A program made the translations under genes and the position numbers. Source: Croceivirga sp009797885 (lineage in GTDB: Bacteria > Bacteroidota > Bacteroidia > Flavobacteriales > Flavobacteriaceae). Taken from it: a stretch of 64,000 bases of DNA. The stretch lies in contig AP035880.1 in NCBI GenBank assembly GCA_045866215.1, positions 3,286,001 to 3,350,000 on the forward strand, given 5' to 3'. Below are positions 35,251 through 44,326 of this stretch, one piece after another (the stretch's first letter is position 1; the number at the start of each line of letters is the position of its first letter). The notes beneath the pieces were generated by a model that ran no database searches, was not told the DNA's origin, and saw only the letters and a list, made by a program, of their open reading frames with translations.

Positions 35251-35716
35251 GTTCAATGTTTAAGGTTAAAGGATTGCCAAACTTTTAAATTGATTGGGAT
35301 GGCAAAGGTTGAAATGTTTGAAGACCTTGAAATTTGGCAATTGGCAAGAGAAGTATGTAATGATGTTCATCACTTGATTGAAACAACCTCTTTAAAAAAA
35401 GATTACGCACTAAGAGAGCAAATGAATAGATGCTCAGGGTCTGTGATGGATAATATAGCCGAAGGCTTTGAAAGAAATGGCAACAAGGAGTTCATTCAAT
35501 TTTTGAGTATAGCAAAAGCATCTTGTGGTGAGCTTCGTTCACAACTTTATCGAACTTTAGATAAAAAATATATTGATGAGGCTACCTTTGAAAATTTGAA
35601 AAACAAAGCACTTATCGAAAGTAGAAAGATAGGTTCGTTTATGAATTATTTGTCCAAATCTGAATACAAAGGACAAAAATTCAAGCATAGGTAACCTTGG
35701 ACTTTTAACATTGAAC
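35251..35716. repeat. Short inverted repeats flanking the four-helix-bundle gene
   Basis: GTTCAATGTT (35251-35260) and its exact reverse complement AACATTGAAC (35707-35716) bracket the gene at 35299. The similarity continues imperfectly inward. This may be the border of an inserted unit between ffh and folD. Confidence 0.45.
35299..35694 (+). CDS. Four-helix-bundle protein, S23/IVP family
   Basis: A 131-residue all-helical protein of the TIGR02436 type: FEDLEIWQLAREV, YALREQMNRCSGSVMDNIAEGFER and EFIQFLSIAKASCGELRSQLYR are the diagnostic segments. Relatives are encoded in rRNA intervening sequences or as stand-alone genes, and the related Avd protein works with diversity-generating reverse transcriptases. 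No reverse transcriptase or rRNA gene is present here. I chose ATG 35299 over the TTG three codons upstream. It sits between ffh and folD with flanking inverted repeats. Confidence 0.88.
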   Translation: MAKVEMFEDLEIWQLAREVCNDVHHLIETTSLKKDYALREQMNRCSGSVMDNIAEGFERNGNKEFIQFLSIAKASCGELRSQLYRTLDKKYIDEATFENLKNKALIESRKIGSFMNYLSKSEYKGQKFKHR

Positions 35717-35718
35717 TG

Positions 35719-36594
35719 ATGAACATTTTAGACGGACGTAAAATTTCAAACCAAATCAAAGAGGAGATTGCCGTTGAGGTGGCCCAAATGAAGGAACGCG
35801 GGGAAAAGGTGCCGCATTTGGCAGCAGTATTGGTAGGTAATGATGGTGCTAGCTTGACCTATGTGGGCAGCAAGGTACGTTCTTGTAAAAAAATAGGCTT
35901 TGAATCCACGCTCATCCACCTTCCCGAAGAAACTACGGAGGTAGCTTTGTTAAAACAAGTGGAAGATTTGAACGCCAATCCGGATATTGATGGCTATATT
36001 GTTCAGTTGCCCCTCCCAAAACATATTGACGAAGAAAAAGTATTGATGGCCGTTCATCCGGATAAGGACGTGGATGGATTCCATCCCACCAATTTTGGAA
36101 AAATGGCACTGGGTATGGAAACCTTTATCCCAGCGACCCCCTTTGGGATCATGGAGCTGTTACGAAGGTATGACATAGGGACGGAAGGTAAACATACCGT
36201 AGTCATAGGACGTAGTAATATTGTGGGTCGTCCTATCAGCATTCTGATGAGTCAAAAGGGAAAAGCGGCAAATGCCACGGTAACGGTCACGCATAGTAGG
36301 ACAAAGGATTTAAGGGAATTTACCCAAAAGGCGGATATCATTGTTTCCGCCCTGGGTTCCCCCGACTTTCTTAAAGCCGATATGGTCAAGGAAGGCGTGG
36401 TGATCATCGATGTAGGGATTACCCGTGTTCCAGATGAAACCCGGGAAAAGGGATACTACCTTACCGGGGACGTTGACTTTGATCAAGTGGCACCCAAGGC
36501 CTCCCATATTACCCCAGTACCTGGAGGGGTGGGACCCATGACCATTGCCATGCTCTTGAAAAACACACTATTGGCCAGGGAACGCCACTCGTAA
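35719..36594 (+). CDS. folD: Bifunctional methylenetetrahydrofolate dehydrogenase/cyclohydrolase
   Basis: FolD interconverts methylene-, methenyl- and formyl-tetrahydrofolate with NADP. The 291-residue protein shows the active-site region LTYVGSKVRSCKKIG (catalytic Tyr and Lys), DGYIVQLPLPKHID, PDKDVDGFHP, VVIGRSNIVGRPIS (NADP loop) and a C-terminal TPVPGGVGPMTIAML. The start ATG follows the S23-type gene by 24 bp. All catalytic residues appear intact. Confidence 0.97.
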   Translation: MNILDGRKISNQIKEEIAVEVAQMKERGEKVPHLAAVLVGNDGASLTYVGSKVRSCKKIGFESTLIHLPEETTEVALLKQVEDLNANPDIDGYIVQLPLPKHIDEEKVLMAVHPDKDVDGFHPTNFGKMALGMETFIPATPFGIMELLRRYDIGTEGKHTVVIGRSNIVGRPISILMSQKGKAANATVTVTHSRTKDLREFTQKADIIVSALGSPDFLKADMVKEGVVIIDVGITRVPDETREKGYYLTGDVDFDQVAPKASHITPVPGGVGPMTIAMLLKNTLLARERHS

Positions 36595-36595
36595 A

Positions 36596-36757
36596 TCAGT
36601 CCTTTTGTTCCTCGGATTCTTTTCCAGTCCGCAATAATAATTGCTCTTCCTCTTCCGTTGGTGTCAAAACGTCCAAATCTTCCCCTTCATCATTGGTACA
36701 GCTTGTAACGGCCATTGTAGTAAATACTACCGTTAGCAAAAGTAAAATTGTCTTCAT
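36596..36757 (-). CDS. Small acidic lipoprotein, hypothetical
   Basis: The 53-residue product starts MKTILLLLTVVFTTMAVTSC, with lipobox Cys20, followed by TNDEGEDLD and a Glu-rich tail (EEEEQLLLRTGKESEEQKD). It is too short for a folded domain beyond the anchor. The acidic residues directly after the Cys resemble the surface-lipoprotein export signal. It is convergent with folD, with one base between the stop codons. Conservation would be needed to prove it is real. Confidence 0.5.
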   Translation of the reverse strand: MKTILLLLTVVFTTMAVTSCTNDEGEDLDVLTPTEEEEQLLLRTGKESEEQKD

Positions 36758-36900
36758 GGCACATAAAATTTGGGATTGCCTATTTAGCTAACGTTTGGAC
36801 CATAGTATTCTTGTTTTCAACAGCTTGAATTCGATAAAATACCCGTTTTAAGAAATACTGCACATTTTAATTGATTAACTTCAATGGCAAATAATCAATT

Positions 36901-38628
36901 ATGAAATACCCGCTTATTGTACTTGCCCTGATATGGCTTTGCGTTACCTCATGTGAAAATCCAACTGGAGGAAGGACCATTGGGGTCTCTTTTTCCGAAA
37001 ATGCAAATGGGCAAAGTCTGGATGGGCGTTTATTATTACTACTTTCCACCAATGACGAAAAGGAGCCACGATTTCAAATCAATGCGGGTTTACATACGCA
37101 GTTGGTTTTTGGAATGGATGTGGAAGGCATGCAGCCCGGGCAACAACTCATTTTTGATGAAACCACTTTTGGATTTCCCTATCCCAGTTTGGCCGATGTC
37201 CCGCCAGGGGAGTATGACGTACAGGCCTTATTACATACCTATGAAACCTTTAATTTGAGTACGGGACATACCGTAAAATTGCCCATGGACAATGGTGAGG
37301 GTCAACAATGGAACCGTTCGCCAGGGAATCTCTACAGTACACCCTTTAAAATTACGATTGGGGATAATGGGGTTAAGGATGTGGACGTGGTTATGGACCA
37401 GGTTATTCCACCGATTGAGGAACCACAGGATACGGAATGGGTAAAACACATTAAAATTAAATCTGAAAAGCTTTCCAAGTTTTGGGGAAGGGATATGTAT
37501 TTAGGGGCACACGTATTGTTGCCAAAAGGGTTCGAGGAACATCCTGAAGCCAAATATCCATTGATGATCTTTCATGGGCATTTTCCGGAGGACTTTGGAG
37601 GGTTTCGGACCTCACCGCCGGATTCCGATCTAAAACCCAACTATTCCGCCCGATTTGGGGTTGAGGGCTATAACATTATACAACAACAAGAGGCGTATGA
37701 TTTCTATAAACGTTGGAACGAACCTGATTTTCCACGGTTTTTGATTATTGAAATTCAGCACCCAACACCTTACTATGATGATTCCTACGCGGTGAACTCC
37801 GCTAGCCAGGGACCTTATGGCGATGCCATAACCCATGAGTTGGTTCCCTATATTGAAGAACGGTTTAGGGGTATTGGCGAAGGTTGGTCCCGATTTTTAT
37901 ATGGAGGTTCCACCGGGGGTTGGGAAGCCCTGGCCGTGCAGGTGAACTATCCAGACGAATACAACGGTTGTTTTGCCGCCTGTCCGGATCCCATCGATTT
38001 TAGGGCGTATTGTTTAACCAACATTTATGAAGATAAGAATGCCTATTACTATGAAAGTGAACATAAGGAACGGGAAGTTCCCGCGCATAGGGACTATTTA
38101 GGGCACGTCCAGACCACCACTCGGGAATACAACCATTTGGAATTGGTATTGGGCACAAAGTCCCGTTCGGGACAACAGTGGGATATTTGGGAGGCGACCT
38201 ACTCCCCTCAAGGGGATGATGGTTATCCAAAACGTTTATGGGATAAAATGACGGGTGACATTAATCCGGAAGTGGCCAATTATTGGAAGGAAAACTATGA
38301 CTTGCGCTATATTCTGGAACGGGATTGGGATAAATTGGGCGAGCGACTTAAGGGAAAGATCCATATTTATTGTGGGGATATGGACAACTATTACCTCAAT
38401 AATGCGGTGTATCTCATGGAAGATTTCCTGGAAAGTACCACCAACCCTTATTATGGGGGCGAAGTGGATTATGGAGATCGGGCAGAACACTGTTGGAATG
38501 GCGACCAGGAAAATCCCAATCATATCAGTCGCTTGCGATATAATAGCATGTATGTGCCAAAAATAATGGAACGGATAGCTGAATCCGCACCCAAAAATGC
38601 GGATTTGACCAGCTGGAGATACCAATAA
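36901..38628 (+). CDS. Lipoprotein esterase-like alpha/beta hydrolase
   Basis: The 575-residue protein has a lipoprotein signal (Cys18 in CVTSCENPTG). The first 170 residues form a beta-rich domain. From about residue 195 an alpha/beta-hydrolase (putative esterase, EstA/Fes-like) domain follows: YPLMIFHGHFPEDFGGF, then the nucleophile elbow YGGSTGGWEALAVQ with the expected Ser, and a late His in GDRAEHCWNGD. The substrate is unknown; an outer-membrane-anchored esterase is the inference. It is 4 bp upstream of the DUF2306 gene. Confidence 0.75.
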   Translation: MKYPLIVLALIWLCVTSCENPTGGRTIGVSFSENANGQSLDGRLLLLLSTNDEKEPRFQINAGLHTQLVFGMDVEGMQPGQQLIFDETTFGFPYPSLADVPPGEYDVQALLHTYETFNLSTGHTVKLPMDNGEGQQWNRSPGNLYSTPFKITIGDNGVKDVDVVMDQVIPPIEEPQDTEWVKHIKIKSEKLSKFWGRDMYLGAHVLLPKGFEEHPEAKYPLMIFHGHFPEDFGGFRTSPPDSDLKPNYSARFGVEGYNIIQQQEAYDFYKRWNEPDFPRFLIIEIQHPTPYYDDSYAVNSASQGPYGDAITHELVPYIEERFRGIGEGWSRFLYGGSTGGWEALAVQVNYPDEYNGCFAACPDPIDFRAYCLTNIYEDKNAYYYESEHKEREVPAHRDYLGHVQTTTREYNHLELVLGTKSRSGQQWDIWEATYSPQGDDGYPKRLWDKMTGDINPEVANYWKENYDLRYILERDWDKLGERLKGKIHIYCGDMDNYYLNNAVYLMEDFLESTTNPYYGGEVDYGDRAEHCWNGDQENPNHISRLRYNSMYVPKIMERIAESAPKNADLTSWRYQ

Positions 38629-38632
38629 TATC

Positions 38633-39253
38633 ATGGGAAGAACGAACAAATTAGCGTGGTTTGTGTTTGCCTTTTTGGCTATTGGTGTCGGCCTTTATCC
38701 AATGGGTTATTTTTTTGTTGCCGGTAAGTTTGGTCTGCTGTATTCCAAGTCTGACGCCCTTTTGGCAAATACGCTATGGAACGTCGGTTTTTATGGCCAC
38801 ATCACTTTTGGTGGTTTGGCCTTATTGACGGGTTGGTCCCAGTTCAGTAAGAGGTTGCGGAATAAACGTTTGCAATTGCACCGCAATCTGGGAAAGATTT
38901 ATGTAGGTTCCGTGGTGATAAGTGGAATCTGCGCTGTGGGCATAGGATTTTTCGCCACCGGAGGATGGGTAAGCGCATCTGGTTTTGTTCTTTTGGGTTT
39001 GATTTGGCTATACACTACACTATCGGCGTATGCGGCCATTTGCAGAAAGGATATGGCATTACATCAGGGAATGATGATTTACAGCTACGCCGCTTGCTTT
39101 GCGGCAGTAACCTTACGAATATGGTTGCCCCTACTGCAATTTGCCTTTGGGGAGTTTTTGATTGCCTATAAAATTGTGGCCTGGCTCTGCTGGGTGCCCA
39201 ATATGATATTTGCCTTTTTCTGGGTAAAAAAAAGAGGCCTGGTATTGGGGTGA
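38633..39253 (+). CDS. DUF2306 family membrane protein
   Basis: This 206-residue protein has about six membrane segments. The internal segment LQLHRNLGKIYVGSVVISGI and the later DMALHQGMMIYSYAACFAAV, with conserved His-Arg and His-Gln pairs in membrane-edge positions, fit the DUF2306 family of bacterial membrane proteins of unknown function. It probably shares a transcript with the esterase lipoprotein gene (4 bp gap). Confidence 0.75.
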   Translation: MGRTNKLAWFVFAFLAIGVGLYPMGYFFVAGKFGLLYSKSDALLANTLWNVGFYGHITFGGLALLTGWSQFSKRLRNKRLQLHRNLGKIYVGSVVISGICAVGIGFFATGGWVSASGFVLLGLIWLYTTLSAYAAICRKDMALHQGMMIYSYAACFAAVTLRIWLPLLQFAFGEFLIAYKIVAWLCWVPNMIFAFFWVKKRGLVLG

Positions 39254-39310
39254 TGCTTTGTAAATCTGGGAGTATCTTTAAGCCGGAAAACATTTTGACA
39301 ATACATACAT

Positions 39311-40282
39311 ATGAAGTTTAGAAGGTTTGGTAGAACGGACTGGCAAGTAAGTGAAATAGGCTATGGTATGTGGGGCATGGGGGGCTGGAAGGAATCTGAT
39401 GACCGACAGTCCGCAAAATCATTGGACTTGGCCGTGGAAAATGGGGTGAATTTTTTTGATACGGCATGGGGTTACGGAGAAGGACATAGCGAAAAACTTC
39501 TGGGGGCATTGGTACGGAGGCATCCGAATACAAAATTGTACACAGCAAGCAAGATACCTCCCAAAAATTTTAAGTGGCCGGCCAAACCGGAATATCCGTT
39601 TGAGGATTCCTACCCAAGGGAACATATCGTGGAATACACAGAGAAGACCTTGCAAAATTTGGGATTGGAACAAATAGACCTGATGCAGTTGCATACTTGG
39701 GACGATACCTGGGCCGAAAGGGAAGAATGGCAACGCGCTATTGAGGATTTAAAAATATCGGGCAAGGTAGTCGCTATGGGAATAAGTATGAATCGATGGG
39801 AGCCCGAAAATGGTATTGCGGCCTTACGCACCAAAAAACTGGATGCGGTACAGGTCATTTATAACATTTTTGACCAAGCCCCGGAGGATAAGCTCTTTCC
39901 CATTTGTGAAGAATTGGATATAGCAGTAATTGCGCGTGTGCCTTTTGACGAGGGAACATTGACCGGAAACCTTACCAAGGAAACCACTTTCCCCGAAGGG
40001 GATTGGAGGGGAACCTATTTTGTCCCGGAAAACCTGATGGCAAGTGTGGAAAAAGCGGATGCGTTACGACCTATTGTGCCTGAAGGGATGACCATGGCCG
40101 AAATGGCGCTTCGCTTTATTCTTATGAACAAAACGGTGGGTACCGTTATTCCCGGCATGCGAAAAGAGCGTAATGTATTGGCCAATACGGCTACTAGCGA
40201 TGGTATGGGGCTTTCATTGGAATTGTTCAATGCATTGCGAAATCACCGCTGGGACAGGAAACCAACGCCCTGGTCCCAATAA
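39311..40282 (+). CDS. Aldo/keto reductase
   Basis: The 323-residue protein starts MKFRRFGRTDWQVSEIGYGM, the AKR N-terminus. NFFDTAWGYGEGHSEKLLG contains the catalytic Asp and Tyr, YTASKIPP the Lys, and LMQLHTWDD the His of the tetrad. KTVGTVIPGMRKERNV is the NADPH-binding region near the C-terminus. It reduces or oxidises small carbonyl compounds or sugars; the specific substrate cannot be predicted. It stands alone. Confidence 0.92.
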   Translation: MKFRRFGRTDWQVSEIGYGMWGMGGWKESDDRQSAKSLDLAVENGVNFFDTAWGYGEGHSEKLLGALVRRHPNTKLYTASKIPPKNFKWPAKPEYPFEDSYPREHIVEYTEKTLQNLGLEQIDLMQLHTWDDTWAEREEWQRAIEDLKISGKVVAMGISMNRWEPENGIAALRTKKLDAVQVIYNIFDQAPEDKLFPICEELDIAVIARVPFDEGTLTGNLTKETTFPEGDWRGTYFVPENLMASVEKADALRPIVPEGMTMAEMALRFILMNKTVGTVIPGMRKERNVLANTATSDGMGLSLELFNALRNHRWDRKPTPWSQ

Positions 40283-40327
40283 ATCCCCGAGACGGCCTCA
40301 AGACGAGTTCGATAAAAGAAAGCTGTA

Positions 40328-40753
40328 CTACTTGGCGAATAATTGGTTCATGTCCTTAAATGCCTTGAATTCCAAAGCGTTTCCTGCGGGGTCCAGGAAA
40401 AACATGGTGGCCTGTTCCCCAACCTCACCGGCAAACCGGATATAGGGATCTATGACAAACCTCACGCCTTTGGACTTTAAATCCTCCGAAAAAGTTTGGA
40501 ACGTATCCCAGGATAAAACAACACCATAATGGGGAACGGGGACATTTTTTCCATCCACAGGATTGGTATGTAAATCCTCTTGTGCTTTCGGTTTATAGTG
40601 AATGACCACTTGATGGCCAAATAGGTCGAAATCTACCCAATGGTCACTGCTCCTGCCTTCCTCACAACCCAGCACTTCGCGATAAAAAGTTCGGCATTCC
40701 GCTAAATTGTGAACAGGAATTGCGACATGGAAAGGAGTGATTGTTCTTTTCAT
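40328..40753 (-). CDS. VOC/glyoxalase-fold dioxygenase-like protein
   Basis: A 141-residue protein with two beta-alpha-beta-beta-beta modules of the vicinal oxygen chelate fold: PFHVAIPVHNLAECRTFYREVLG at the N-terminus and HYGVVLSWDTFQTFSEDLKSKG in the second module. Candidate metal ligands are His9 and the acidic residue in PAGNALEFKAF. Families with this fold include glyoxalase I, fosfomycin resistance proteins and dioxygenases; the activity is not identifiable. Confidence 0.85.
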   Translation of the reverse strand: MKRTITPFHVAIPVHNLAECRTFYREVLGCEEGRSSDHWVDFDLFGHQVVIHYKPKAQEDLHTNPVDGKNVPVPHYGVVLSWDTFQTFSEDLKSKGVRFVIDPYIRFAGEVGEQATMFFLDPAGNALEFKAFKDMNQLFAK

Positions 40754-40813
40754 TGTTAGGGTACTGAAGTATCTGTTTGTTAAAAATAAGGGATTGTCCC
40801 CTGTCCCCCAATT

Positions 40814-41653
40814 TTACGATTCTAAAAAAGCAATAATTTGGTCATTCACCTTAGGCTGATGCATGGAATGTCCCAAACCTTCGGTCAAGACCAACTCGCT
40901 TCCCTTCCAGTGTTCGTGGACCCGAACAGATTCGGTATAAGGGACCTGCTGATCCAATTTGTCATGGAAGAGTAAGCCTTTTTTGGTGTTATTGGCGACA
41001 AAACGGGCGCTGGAGAACTCTTTGAAATGGTAACCAAACCAGATTTTGAGTCGTTTGTCCATTGCCTTCCAAACCCTAGTGTTGAATTTAAGAATGCTTT
41101 TGTAATGGTGCATAAATTGCTCAAATTCACAAGGCGAACCAATGGTCACGATTTTTTCAACCGAGGATTCCGGATGGAGGAAATCATTGAATAAGATGGT
41201 CATACCGCCAATGGAGTGGGCCACCACCATTTGAGGTCGAAATTTTTCCAAAAAATGCTTGAGGGTGTGGGCGTACAAGGGAACATGTAGCATTTCCCCA
41301 GAGGAATATCCGTGGGCCGGGGCATCGAATGCCAGGATATCAAAATGATGTTCCTTTAGTTTTTTGATAAGATTCCGCCAACGGTGCGTATTGCTCTCCC
41401 AACCGTGTAACAAAAGCACCGTTCCTTTACTTCCAGGCCATTTGTAGGACTGTATCTGTTGTTCCATGACATTTTCAACGCTAAATTTTGCATTGTCCAA
41501 AAAGTCTTTTTGTTCTGGCCGGACACGTCCTTTCCGTATCGTACAAAAAATATCAAATGCGATTTTAGCGGCTTTTTGCTTGTTAAATAATGCCACAAAA
41601 TTCAACCACTGACCGTAAAAGAGGGGAATGACTTTGGTTAGAAATTTTTTCAT
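40814..41653 (-). CDS. Alpha/beta hydrolase
   Basis: The 279-residue protein has TVLLLHGWESNTHRWRNLI (oxyanion-hole HG), the nucleophile elbow VVAHSIGGMTILF and a late His in EGLGHSMHQP, completing a Ser-Asp-His triad with the Asp of KLDQQVPYTE. It lacks a cleavable signal. A perfect HxlR-type operator lies 3-21 bases before its start codon, and the HxlR gene is divergent, so expression is probably repressed until the HxlR signal is present. Confidence 0.85.
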   Translation of the reverse strand: MKKFLTKVIPLFYGQWLNFVALFNKQKAAKIAFDIFCTIRKGRVRPEQKDFLDNAKFSVENVMEQQIQSYKWPGSKGTVLLLHGWESNTHRWRNLIKKLKEHHFDILAFDAPAHGYSSGEMLHVPLYAHTLKHFLEKFRPQMVVAHSIGGMTILFNDFLHPESSVEKIVTIGSPCEFEQFMHHYKSILKFNTRVWKAMDKRLKIWFGYHFKEFSSARFVANNTKKGLLFHDKLDQQVPYTESVRVHEHWKGSELVLTEGLGHSMHQPKVNDQIIAFLES

Positions 41654-41655
41654 AA

Positions 41656-41674
41656 AAGTTACTTTTTGTAACTT
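41656..41674. promoter_or_regulatory. HxlR-type operator between hydrolase and regulator
   Basis: AAGTTAC and GTAACTT form a perfect 7-bp inverted repeat around TTTTT (19 bp total). It lies immediately upstream of the hydrolase ATG and about 80 bp before the HxlR gene, fitting an autoregulated divergent pair. Confidence 0.6.
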
Positions 41675-41751
41675 ACTCTTTAATTGAAACTAAAAATACA
41701 CAATCCTTTGGTAAGAAAAAAGGGGTGACCATTCTAAAACCAAGTAGCAAA

Positions 41752-42186
41752 ATGGAAACTGTAATTGAGAATCAACGGGATAGGACATCCAGAAAATTGG
41801 AAAAAATGTTTGGCCATATAGATTATAAAAATCCACCTGAGCTGTGTCCCGTACGCGATGTGATGTCAGTGGCATCCGACCAGTGGAGCACATTGATTTT
41901 GCTTTGGTTGGGTTATTTTCCGGTTTTGCGTTTCAACAAGTTAAAAAAATACGTTTATGGTATTTCCAACAAGGTGCTGAGTCAACGGTTAAAGGTTTTG
42001 GAAGCCGATGGCTATATTGAACGCAATGCCTATCCCGAGGTCCCCATTCGTGTGGAATACAATCTTTCAGATTTTGGACAATCCTATGTGGAACGATTGT
42101 TGGAACTTACGGAGTGGATGCAAAAAAACAGCCCAAAGGTGTTGGCCAATAGGGAGAAGTACGGACTTACTCCCAACCAATCATAA
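41752..42186 (+). CDS. HxlR family transcriptional regulator
   Basis: A 144-residue winged-helix protein. ELCPVRDVMSVASDQWSTLILLWLG includes the conserved Cys used for redox or electrophile sensing in several HxlR members. RFNKLKKYVYGISNKVLSQRLKVLEADGYIER is the wing-helix region, and the C-terminus dimerises. ATG 41752 is preferred over an upstream GTG because the family alignment begins near here. Its 3' end overlaps the convergent lipoprotein gene by 20 bp. It likely controls the divergent hydrolase. Confidence 0.92.
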   Translation: METVIENQRDRTSRKLEKMFGHIDYKNPPELCPVRDVMSVASDQWSTLILLWLGYFPVLRFNKLKKYVYGISNKVLSQRLKVLEADGYIERNAYPEVPIRVEYNLSDFGQSYVERLLELTEWMQKNSPKVLANREKYGLTPNQS

Positions 42187-42715
42187 GATACTTTATTTTG
42201 GCCTCATGAGGAATTTGTACGGCTTCAATGTTACCCGAGGTATAACGCAAATTTCCCGGTAGTTCGGATTTGTCTATAGTGAAGTACAAGTTGCTTCCCT
42301 TTGGAAAAATGACCACACTGTTCAATGTAGTCACTACTTTCTTGATGTCATATTGGTCTTGAATGTCCCCGAAAGTACTTTTGAGCCCAATACCGCCTTC
42401 GGTTTCAAATCTGGGATCTTTAATGGATACATTTTCTATGGAGGGAATACTATCGGAGGTAGGGGTCAGGGTCAACAAATGTTTTCCACCTTTTTCAAAA
42501 ACCTGTATTTTTTTGATGCGGCGACCTATTTGTGATTGCAGCATATCCTTAACTATGGAATCATCCTCATAAATGAGTTCCAAATCCCTTACCAAGCTTA
42601 TTTTGTCCAGTTTTCCCACTTTTTCATCAGTTATCAGGAAAGTGGTGTCCTTTTCCCTACAACCCATGAGAAATCCCAAAAAACAAATTCCAGAAACTAA
42701 AAAGATATTTTTCAT
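42167..42715 (-). CDS. Hypothetical lipoprotein
   Basis: The 182-residue protein has a lipoprotein signal with Cys19 (FLMGCREKD). The remainder is beta-rich with no recognised domain; landmarks are KVGKLDKISLVRDLELIYEDDSI and TFGDIQDQYDIKKVVTTLNSVVIFPKG. The last 20 bp of the gene overlap the HxlR gene on the opposite strand. The 18-bp gap to the HerA-like gene upstream is filled with AACTAA repeats. Function unknown. Confidence 0.65.
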   Translation of the reverse strand: MKNIFLVSGICFLGFLMGCREKDTTFLITDEKVGKLDKISLVRDLELIYEDDSIVKDMLQSQIGRRIKKIQVFEKGGKHLLTLTPTSDSIPSIENVSIKDPRFETEGGIGLKSTFGDIQDQYDIKKVVTTLNSVVIFPKGSNLYFTIDKSELPGNLRYTSGNIEAVQIPHEAKIKYLMIGWE

Positions 42716-42733
42716 TCAACTAACAACTAACAA

Positions 42734-44245
42734 CTAACGAATCACTTTTTTTAAAACACCCAATACACCCCGGATAAAAGTGGCACTGGTGAGCACTTTG
42801 ACCACGGGATTCATGCGTGTGCTCCGGCTTCTTGAAGAAGTCCGCCGGGCGGTGGTTTTTTTGGCTTCTTCCCTTTCTGCTTCTTTCTCTGCCTTTTCAA
42901 TTTTCCCGTTGAGGATTTCATAGGCACTTTCCCTATCAATTTCCTCATTGTACTTTTTGACCAAGGACGATTTTCCTATGACTTCTTTCAGCTCTTTTTC
43001 CGTTAAAACATCCATTCGGCTCATGGGTGCGCGAAGCATGGTCGCAGAAAGTGGGGTAGGTCTGCCCTTCTCATCCAAAGCGGAAATTAAGGCCTCACCG
43101 ATCCCCAATGAGGTCAAAATCCCCTCCGTATCATAAAACTCGGAGTCGGGATAATTTTGGGCGGTCAGTTTTATGGCCTTTCGGTCCTTGGCAGTGAACG
43201 CCCTGAGCGCATGCTGCACCTTTAGCCCCAATTGTGCCAATACATCATCGGGGATATCGGTTGGGTTTTGCGTTACAAAATACAGCCCTATACCCTTGGA
43301 GCGTATCAATTTTACAATACTTTCAATTTGGTCCAAAAGGGCCTTTGAAGCATTTTCAAAAATAAGGTGTGCCTCATCAATAAATAGTATCAATTCCGGT
43401 CGATCACTATCACCTTGCTCGGGAAATGTGCTATAAATTTCGGCAAGCAGGCTCAACATAAAGGTCGAAAATAATTTTGGTTTGTCCTGAATGTCCGTAA
43501 GACGGATGATATTGATATACCCACGACCGTTTTCATCGATTCTAGTGAGGTCATCCACTTCAAAGGACTTTTCCCCAAAGAACAGGTCCGCCCCTTGTTG
43601 CTCCAGTTCAATGACTTTTCTAAGGATGGTACCTGTTGAACTCGTGGAAATCCGACCGTAATCCTTTTGAAATTCCTTTTTTCCTTCCCCAGTGGCATAT
43701 TGCAAGACTTTTTTAAAGTCGTTCAAATCCAACAAGGGCAATTTGTGGTCATCACAATATTTAAAAACAACAGCGACAATACCTTCTTGGGTAACGGTCA
43801 AATCCAGAATCCGTGACAGGAGTACGGGACCAAACTCGGATACCGTGGCCCGTAATCGAACACCGTCCTGTTCTGAAAGGCTTAGAATTTCCACGGGAAA
43901 ACCTTTAGGTTCAAAAGGAAGTCCAATGGCTTCGTGACGTTCGTCAATCTTTGGATGGCCCGGACTCGGTTGGGCAATACCACTTAAATCCCCTTTCAAA
44001 TCCATTAACAGCACGGGAACCCCTTTTTCCGAGAGGTTTTCGGCAATGACCTGCAAGGTTTTGGTCTTTCCGGTACCTGTTGCCCCGGCAATAAGGCCAT
44101 GGCGGTTTAAGGTTTTTAGAGGGATTTTGATGAAAGCTTCTTTTACCGTTTCTCCATTTACCATACCAGCGCCCATGGTGATGTACTCGCCTTTCATGGT
44201 ATACCCTTTTTCAATATGGGCAAAGAATTGTTCTTTTTGGTCCAT
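42734..44245 (-). CDS. HerA-like DUF853 ATPase
   Basis: The 503-residue protein (ATG 44245) contains a Walker A GLIAGATGTGKTKTLQ (about residue 50), MDLKGDLSGIAQ, a Walker B-like LILFIDEAHLIFENA (about residue 300) and an arginine-rich C-terminal tail with TARRTSSRSRSTRMN. It matches the DUF853/YjgR group of HerA-type helicase or translocase relatives. No NurA, SIR2 or other nuclease partner is adjacent, so there is no sign of a defence system. Cellular role unknown. Confidence 0.88.
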   Translation of the reverse strand: MDQKEQFFAHIEKGYTMKGEYITMGAGMVNGETVKEAFIKIPLKTLNRHGLIAGATGTGKTKTLQVIAENLSEKGVPVLLMDLKGDLSGIAQPSPGHPKIDERHEAIGLPFEPKGFPVEILSLSEQDGVRLRATVSEFGPVLLSRILDLTVTQEGIVAVVFKYCDDHKLPLLDLNDFKKVLQYATGEGKKEFQKDYGRISTSSTGTILRKVIELEQQGADLFFGEKSFEVDDLTRIDENGRGYINIIRLTDIQDKPKLFSTFMLSLLAEIYSTFPEQGDSDRPELILFIDEAHLIFENASKALLDQIESIVKLIRSKGIGLYFVTQNPTDIPDDVLAQLGLKVQHALRAFTAKDRKAIKLTAQNYPDSEFYDTEGILTSLGIGEALISALDEKGRPTPLSATMLRAPMSRMDVLTEKELKEVIGKSSLVKKYNEEIDRESAYEILNGKIEKAEKEAEREEAKKTTARRTSSRSRSTRMNPVVKVLTSATFIRGVLGVLKKVIR

Positions 44246-44326
44246 CCTTTGAAGTTTGCGATAAAAATAGGGTAATTTGGACGAAGACAAAAGATGTTGG
44301 ATATTAGGGAGAACAAAGACTTTGAT

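Noticed and set aside
35299..35694. Accessory protein (Avd) of a diversity-generating retroelement
   Set aside because: No reverse transcriptase, template repeat or variable repeat was found in the window.
42734..44245. HerA-like ATPase as part of an antiphage defence system
   Set aside because: No SIR2, NurA, DUF4297 or other effector gene is adjacent, and the sequence fits the stand-alone DUF853/YjgR group.
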